Source of the DNA: Pigmentiphaga sp. NML080357
GTDB lineage: Bacteria > Pseudomonadota > Gammaproteobacteria > Burkholderiales > Burkholderiaceae_B
DNA: 64,000 bases
Reading direction: 5' to 3'
NCBI RefSeq assembly: GCF_002188465.1
Contig: NZ_NINW01000041.1
Span: forward strand, 124,001 to 188,000
Below the pieces are notes generated by a model, which saw only the letters and a list, made by a program, of their open reading frames with translations, was not told where the DNA came from and made no database searches. Shown in pieces: positions 59,520-64,000 of this stretch (positions within the stretch are counted from its first letter, which is position 1; the number at the start of each line of letters is the position of its first letter). The translations under genes and the position numbers were made by a program.

Positions 59520-60509
59520 TCAATCGATGCGCAGGTTGCCGCTGCGGATGAGGTTGCGCCACTTTTCCGTTTCCTTGCGCACTCGCTCCCGCGCCGAGGA
59601 AGCATCGGTGGATACGGGCAGCACGCCGGCCGCGCGCATGCGCTCCTGGACTTCGGGCTGCGACATCTTGGCGGCGAGCTTGCTGGAGAGCGCCTCGACG
59701 ATGGCGGCGGGCGTACCCGCCGGCGCGAATACCCCGAACCAGCCGCCGCTTTCCACGCCCTTCAATCCCTGTTCGTCCAGCGTGGGCACCGCCGGCACGA
59801 GGGGATTGCGCTGCAAGGCGGCGATGCCGAGCGGCTTGAGCCGGCCGGCCTCCAGGAACGGCAGGATGGCCGAGACGTCGGCCGCCACGACCGGGACGTG
59901 GCCGGCCACCACGTCCGCGATGGCCGGTCCCGTGCCCTTGTAGGGCACGTGGGCGAGGACAATGCCCGCCTCTTTTTCCAGCAGGTGCAGTGCCAGGTCG
60001 TCGGGCGTCCCCGCCCCGCCGGCAGCGGCCGCCAGCGGCACCCGCTGTTCCCGTGCATAGCGGATGAAGCCCGGCATGTCGCTCACCGGCACCTTGGGAT
60101 TGACGGCGAAGATGTGGACGCCGGTGGCCACCACACTGATGGGGACCAGATCGCGCTCCGGATCGTAACCTACGTCGGCCTTCATGGACGGCAGGATGGA
60201 AATCGTCGCAGTCGATCCGACCAATAGCGTGTAGCCGTCGGCCGCGGCATGGATGGCCGCCTGGGTCCCCACCGTTCCCGATCCGCCGGGGCGATTGTCC
60301 ACGTAGACGTTCTGGCCAACCGCTTCTCCCATCGACTTTGCCACCAGGCGCCCGATGACATCCACCGGGCCTCCGGGCGCATACGGCACGATCAGGCGTA
60401 TGGGACGGGCCGGGTAGGGTTCCGCGCCCGAGACGGGCCCGGCGGCAAGCGCTCCCGCCGAGGCCAGGACAGTGACGAACAGCCTTCTTGCCGCATCGAT
60501 CGAACGCAT
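59520..60509 (-). CDS. Bug/TctC family receptor (GSTATISILP subgroup, copy 2)
   Basis: 329 residues. Signal peptide to VSGAEP, YPARPIRLIVPYAPGGPVDV, VYVDNRPGGSGTVGTQAAIH, GYTLLVGSTATISILPSMKA and the subgroup marker GGWFGVFAPAGTP. It is the third gene of the minus operon Bug (62594) - TauD copy 2 - Bug, 46 bases after the TauD gene. Two receptors of one subgroup in a single operon suggests either two related ligands or a recent duplication. Confidence 0.93.
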   Translation of the reverse strand: MRSIDAARRLFVTVLASAGALAAGPVSGAEPYPARPIRLIVPYAPGGPVDVIGRLVAKSMGEAVGQNVYVDNRPGGSGTVGTQAAIHAAADGYTLLVGSTATISILPSMKADVGYDPERDLVPISVVATGVHIFAVNPKVPVSDMPGFIRYAREQRVPLAAAAGGAGTPDDLALHLLEKEAGIVLAHVPYKGTGPAIADVVAGHVPVVAADVSAILPFLEAGRLKPLGIAALQRNPLVPAVPTLDEQGLKGVESGGWFGVFAPAGTPAAIVEALSSKLAAKMSQPEVQERMRAAGVLPVSTDASSARERVRKETEKWRNLIRSGNLRID

Positions 60510-60555
60510 TTCACGCTCCGCATGGGGAATGTGGGGGAAAGACGGCCTGGGCGGT

Positions 60556-61575
60556 TCATCCGCCGAAAGCCACCTCGGTAAGCTGCCCCAGGCCGTAGCC
60601 GTTGTGCTGGGGAAAATCGGCCGCCAGCGGCCGCCTGCGCCGGCAGGTCAACCACAGGCGCAGCATGTGTCGCCGTCGGTCCGGTTCGGGCCAGTCTTCG
60701 AAATGCGTGCGGGAGTGGAGAATCGTGTAGTTATTGCATAGCTGCATGTCCCCGGGCTGCAGGTCCATGTCGATATGGAAACGGGGATCGGCGGCCAGGC
60801 GATCGAGGCAGTCCAGCGCCTCGCGCTCGAGGGCCGTCAGCGTCGTGCCGGTTCGAGTGCATGCCGCCTCGATCTGCGCCCGGACGTAGCGGCAGCTCAC
60901 GACGCCGTCCCGCTGGCCGAATACGGGAACGCGCGTGGCGGTGACCGGATCGTCGGTCATGGCGGCCTCGCGTTTGATGTAGTGAAAGCCGCGATACAGG
61001 ACAGGCAGGAATTCCGGATGACGCTCGCGGATCTCGTTGTGCAATGCCAGCGCGCTGACGATGCTGCTCCGGCCGCCGGCCTTGGCGCGGCGCAGGCACA
61101 TCAGCCCGACCAGGTCGCAGCCGTCGGTATGGAAAGGCAGGTGCGCGTTGGTTTCGTAGCCGCGCACGTCGAGGTTGCCGAATGTGCGTCCGTAGTCTTT
61201 CACGTGGCCCATCAATTCGCCCCTGGGATTCTGCGTGACGGGCAGGCCCAGGTAAGTGCCGATGCCCCAGAAGACCGCCTCGACGTCCTCGGGCGCGTAG
61301 TCCTGCGCCGGAAAACCCCGGACCACGACGAATCCGCGCCCGTTTTCGATCTCCTCGGACCACCGCGCGAGCCTGGCCGCCAGCCTGGGCAGCGGAAACG
61401 TCTCCCGTCCGATGCGCGGGAGGTCGAGCTCCAGGGCGCGGACGTTGCGCAAGGCCGCATCCAGTTCCTGGAGGTCCCGCTCATCCAGGTGGTGAATCCA
61501 ATCGTCTTCACGCTCGAGATCGGCGCCTTTCCACGCCGCGGGATGATCGATGGGCTGCAGGTAGACATCGGACAT
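60556..61575 (-). CDS. TauD/TfdA family 2-oxoglutarate-dependent dioxygenase (copy 2)
   Basis: 339 residues. The triad His149/Asp151 (HLPFHTDGCDLVGLMC) and His287 (NNYTILHSRTHFED) falls at exactly the same residue numbers as in copy 1 at 53938-54942. The ATG at 61575 gives the same N-terminal length as copy 1; the longer frame is not conserved. It lies between two Bug receptors of one subgroup. It probably hydroxylates a substrate related to that of copy 1. Confidence 0.92.
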   Translation of the reverse strand: MSDVYLQPIDHPAAWKGADLEREDDWIHHLDERDLQELDAALRNVRALELDLPRIGRETFPLPRLAARLARWSEEIENGRGFVVVRGFPAQDYAPEDVEAVFWGIGTYLGLPVTQNPRGELMGHVKDYGRTFGNLDVRGYETNAHLPFHTDGCDLVGLMCLRRAKAGGRSSIVSALALHNEIRERHPEFLPVLYRGFHYIKREAAMTDDPVTATRVPVFGQRDGVVSCRYVRAQIEAACTRTGTTLTALEREALDCLDRLAADPRFHIDMDLQPGDMQLCNNYTILHSRTHFEDWPEPDRRRHMLRLWLTCRRRRPLAADFPQHNGYGLGQLTEVAFGG

Positions 61576-61610
61576 GAAACAGGCTCCATAGATGGCGGAC
61601 AGCCGCCGGC

Positions 61611-62594
61611 TCACTCGGACGGCTTGATGCCGAACTCGGCCACCGCGCGCCGCCATTTCAGGCTTTCATCTTTGACGTGCGCGGCAAACTCGGCACGGCC
61701 GCTGCCGGTGGCCGTTACCCCTACGCCGGCGAGTTTGGCCTTCACTTCCGGGTCGGACACCGCGCGCCGCACCTCTTCGGCCAGGCGGTCGAGCACGGCC
61801 TCCGGCGTTCCGGCCTTGGCGAACACACCGAACCAGCCGCCGCTCTCGAACCCCGGCAACCCCTGCTCGGCCACGGTCGGCAGATCGGGCAGGACCGGGC
61901 TGCGCCGCGGCGAGGCGATGCCGATGGCGCGCAGATGGCCGCTTTCCAGAAACGGCAGCGCCGCGGCCAGCTCCACCACCATGAACTGGATCACGCCGCT
62001 TGCGAGATCGTTCAGGGCCGGTCCGCTCCCCCGATAGGACACCCGTTGCAATTGGAGGCCGGTATCGCGGGCGAAGATGTAGCCGGCCAGATCCTGCGGC
62101 GAACCGAGGAAGGTGCCGAAGCTGACCGGTGTGCGCTGCGCCTTGGCGAAGGCGACGAACTCGCGCACGTTGTTTGCCGGCGTCTTGCTGTTGATCACCA
62201 GCACGTGCGGACCGGTCGCCACCAGGCCGACCGGCGCGAGATCTCGCCCCACGTCGTACTGGATGGCGGGCGAGATATTCGGAAGGATGGAAATCGGCGT
62301 GGGCGATCCCATCAACAGCAGATAGCCGTCCGGGGCGGACTTGGCGACGACCTGGGTTCCGATCGCGCCCGACGCGCCGGACCGGTTCTCGACCACCACG
62401 GGCTGGCCCAGCCCGGCGCCCAGCTTCTGCGCCACCACCCGACCGATGATGTCGAGCGAGCCGCCGGGCGGATAAGGCACGACCAGGCGCACGGGCTTGT
62501 CGGGATAGGGTGCATCCCCCGCCGCCGCAAGCCCCGACACCGCCACGCAGGCCCAGGCGGCACACGCACCTACCCACCATCCGTACAGACGCAT
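61611..62594 (-). CDS. Bug/TctC family receptor (GS-x-TP/TISILP subgroup, copy 3)
   Basis: 327 residues. Signal peptide to SGLAAAGDA, YPDKPVRLVVPYPPGGSLDI, VVVENRSGASGAIGTQVVAK, GYLLLMGSPTPISILPNISP and GGWFGVFAKAGTP. It is the first gene of the minus operon with TauD copy 2 and the second Bug receptor. A 17-bp TCAAGTA-type site is 85-101 bp before its start. No membrane transport genes are associated. Confidence 0.93.
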   Translation of the reverse strand: MRLYGWWVGACAAWACVAVSGLAAAGDAPYPDKPVRLVVPYPPGGSLDIIGRVVAQKLGAGLGQPVVVENRSGASGAIGTQVVAKSAPDGYLLLMGSPTPISILPNISPAIQYDVGRDLAPVGLVATGPHVLVINSKTPANNVREFVAFAKAQRTPVSFGTFLGSPQDLAGYIFARDTGLQLQRVSYRGSGPALNDLASGVIQFMVVELAAALPFLESGHLRAIGIASPRRSPVLPDLPTVAEQGLPGFESGGWFGVFAKAGTPEAVLDRLAEEVRRAVSDPEVKAKLAGVGVTATGSGRAEFAAHVKDESLKWRRAVAEFGIKPSE

Positions 62595-62678
62595 AGGTTT
62601 CTCCCCGAAAGCGCAGGCACGGCGGTATCGCCGGCAGCCGGATATATCGCACAAAAGGCGATTATATGAATATGGTAC

Positions 62679-62695
62679 TCAAATTACATACTTGA
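62679..62695 (-). promoter_or_regulatory. Candidate MarR-type site upstream of the Bug-TauD-Bug operon
   Basis: Read on the minus strand, TCAAGTATGTAATTTGA has TCAA/TTGA ends 9 bases apart, like TCAAGTAAATATCTTGA at 53083. It shares the 10-mer ACATACTTGA (plus strand) with 50510-50519. TATGGTAC at 62671-62678 adjoins it. Confidence 0.55.
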
Positions 62696-62817
62696 TTGAA
62701 AGCAGTCAACCGTTTTCTGCGCACGTAACGGCGGCGCGCGTGCCGGAGGGCGGAGCACGGGAAGCGTTGGGGTGGCCTCGCGCCGTGGCCAGGCGCGAGG
62801 CGGAAGGGAAAGGCGGC

Positions 62818-63663
62818 TCAGCGCTGGCGCGACATCTCGGCCGCCTCGGCCTGCAGGCAGTCGATCAGCGCGAGCATGTTGGGAGAAGGGTCGAGGCTCG
62901 GGTGGCGAAGGATACCGATCGGCCCGAAGACCGGGGGCAGTTCCATTTCCAGGATGGAAAGCCGGTGGCGGCGAGCATGATAGGCAGCGACCGACCGCGG
63001 CACCACAGACAAGGCCTGGCTGCTGTCCATCAGGACCATGTTGTTGACGACCGAAGCCGACTCGATCCGCGACGATGGACGAATGCCCTGGCGCTGGAAC
63101 AGCATGTCCAGGCCGGCGCGCACCGGACTGCCCTGCGGCGGCATGATCCACGGATAAGCCGCGAGCGCCTTCCATGAAAGTTTTCGCCGCGCCGCCAGCG
63201 GATGATCGGCGGAACTGCAGACGCACATCGGCTCTTCGCACAGGATCTGCTGCACGAGTTCCTGTCCGCCGGCCCGTGCGCCCAGCCGTGCCACCACGAG
63301 GTCCAGCTTGCGGGTTTCGAGGTCGGGCAGGAGCGCCTCGATCGATCCTTCGCGTACCAGGACGTTCACGCCGGCGGCTCGCTGTTCGAACCGCAGCAGC
63401 GCATGCGGCACGAGATACGCGGCGGACGACGAGTTGATGCCGATGGCGATGGTCTCGATGCCCAGGCCGCCCGGCTCCGACCATTCCCGCCCCATGCGTT
63501 CGAGATCGCCCAGGACCCAGCGGGCATGCCTGATCATCGAGACGCCATGGTCAGTGGGAAAAGTTCCCTTGGACGTGCGGTCGAACAGCCGGACGCCAAG
63601 CATGTCCTCCAGTTCGGCCACCATCCGGGACACGGCCGGCTGAGTGGTGGCCAGGCGGCGCCC
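62818..63663 (-). pseudogene. LysR family regulator truncated at its N-terminus
   Basis: The frame carries a normal LysR effector domain (LGIETIAIGINSSSAAYLVP, KLDLVVARLGARAG, PWIMPPQGSPVRAGLD) and the second half of the HTH (RRLATTQPAVSRMVAELEDM, GVRLFDRTSKGTFPTDHG). The first 20-30 residues, which should contain the first HTH helices and the start codon, are missing. Upstream of RRLATTQ the DNA becomes the coding sequence of a Bug receptor on the other strand. The first in-frame ATG (63633) falls inside the recognition helix. A functional DNA-binding domain is unlikely. Confidence 0.75.
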
Positions 63664-64000
63664 GGCGCGCGAGCCGCCTATCCGGATCGTCCCGTAACCC
63701 TCGTCGTGCCCTCGGTGCCCGGCGGGGCCGCCGACATGGTGGGGCGGCTGGTCGCCGAAAGCCTGGGCAAGGCGTGGAACGTGCCCGTCATCGTCGAAAA
63801 CAAGCCGGGCGGCGCAACCATCATCGGCACCCAGGCGGTGATCAAGGCCCCGCCCGACGGCTACACCCTGCTGCTGGGCATCGACGCCTCGTTCATCGCC
63901 GTTCCCTATCTGATGGACCGGATGCCGTACCAGCCGCGCAAGGATCTGGAGCCCATCTCCACGGTATCCACGTTGCGCTACGTGCTCGTCGCCTCGCCCT
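63655..64000 (+). pseudogene. Bug/TctC family receptor lacking its signal peptide and start (continues past window)
   Basis: From about 63655 the plus strand reads APGARAAYPDRPVTLVVPSV, then VIVENKPGGATIIGTQAVIK and DGYTLLLGIDASFIAVPYLM: the mature start of a Bug receptor. The hydrophobic signal peptide and start codon that should precede YPDRP are absent; upstream bases are the antisense of the truncated LysR gene. The only in-frame ATG upstream (63547) gives a non-hydrophobic leader. The gene runs off the window end, so its 3' state is unknown. Confidence 0.72.

Noticed and set aside
63547-64000. Plus-strand frame starting at ATG 63547 as the true start of the last Bug gene
   Set aside because: The leader it would add is antisense to the LysR gene, contains no hydrophobic signal segment and has no ribosome site.
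1-64000. CRISPR arrays, tRNA genes, rRNA genes, integrases or transposases
   Set aside because: No regularly spaced direct repeats, tRNA-like cloverleaf with CCA end, rRNA sequence or DDE/tyrosine recombinase protein was recognised on reading.

Overview
The window is about 64 kb of high-GC DNA. Gene content, codon use and the large number of Bug/TctC-type periplasmic solute receptors point to a betaproteobacterium of the Alcaligenaceae (Bordetella/Achromobacter type). There are nine Bug receptors, counting one partial and one without its own stop codon. No TctA/TctB membrane genes, tRNA, rRNA, CRISPR array, insertion sequence or phage gene was recognised. Genes are densely packed, often with ATGA or TGATG overlaps.

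Layout. 0-8 kb: tail of an FMN-dependent glutamate synthase-like gene, an SDR/LysR divergent pair, an FAH-family hydrolase with a GntR regulator, nudJ-mnmA, and a DapA-like aldolase with its FadR-type regulator. 8-17 kb: pntAA-pntAB-pntB, then an acyl-CoA cluster (AMP ligase, enoyl-CoA hydratase, alpha/beta hydrolase), an IclR regulator, an Asp/Glu racemase and a Bug receptor. 17-25.6 kb: an ATP-dependent DNA ligase/exonuclease pair, ssuE, and an operon of benzoylformate decarboxylase, aldehyde dehydrogenase and Bug receptor with its LysR regulator. 25.6-33 kb: glcD-glcE-glcF, a D-lactate dehydrogenase-like FAD oxidase, a cobalamin adenosyltransferase and aroG. 33-41 kb: M23 peptidase, a fecI-fecR-TonB receptor-PepSY operon behind a Fur-box-like site, an alpha/beta hydrolase and a pseudouridine synthase. 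41-46.6 kb: a GntR-controlled catabolic cluster with an enamidase homologue, an FAD monooxygenase, an AA_synth-family protein and a Bug receptor. 46.8-50.3 kb: pqiA (split in two), pqiB, pqiC. 50.5-64 kb: a MarR-associated catabolic region with three 2-oxoglutarate/Fe(II) oxygenases, an HpaI-type aldolase, a cupin, an enoyl-CoA hydratase and six Bug receptors; it ends in a damaged LysR/Bug pair.

How the genes work together. Most accessory blocks follow one plan: a regulator (LysR, GntR, IclR or MarR) beside or divergent from catabolic enzymes plus a dedicated Bug receptor. This suggests several independent uptake-and-degradation modules for organic acids and aromatics. Housekeeping modules (pnt, mnmA, aroG, pqi, glcDEF, fecIR) lie between them.

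The most notable regulatory feature is a 25-codon Tyr/Phe-rich leader ORF upstream of aroG. It is followed by an intrinsic terminator whose 5' arm can instead pair with a segment inside the leader ORF, the layout of a translation-coupled attenuator. Other points worth attention are a shared 17-bp operator-like motif at several promoters between 51.9 and 62.7 kb, a dispersed intergenic repeat that supplies the stop codons of two genes, an enamidase homologue lacking one metal-ligand histidine, a Bug gene without a stop codon, and a deletion-like LysR/Bug junction near 63.66 kb.
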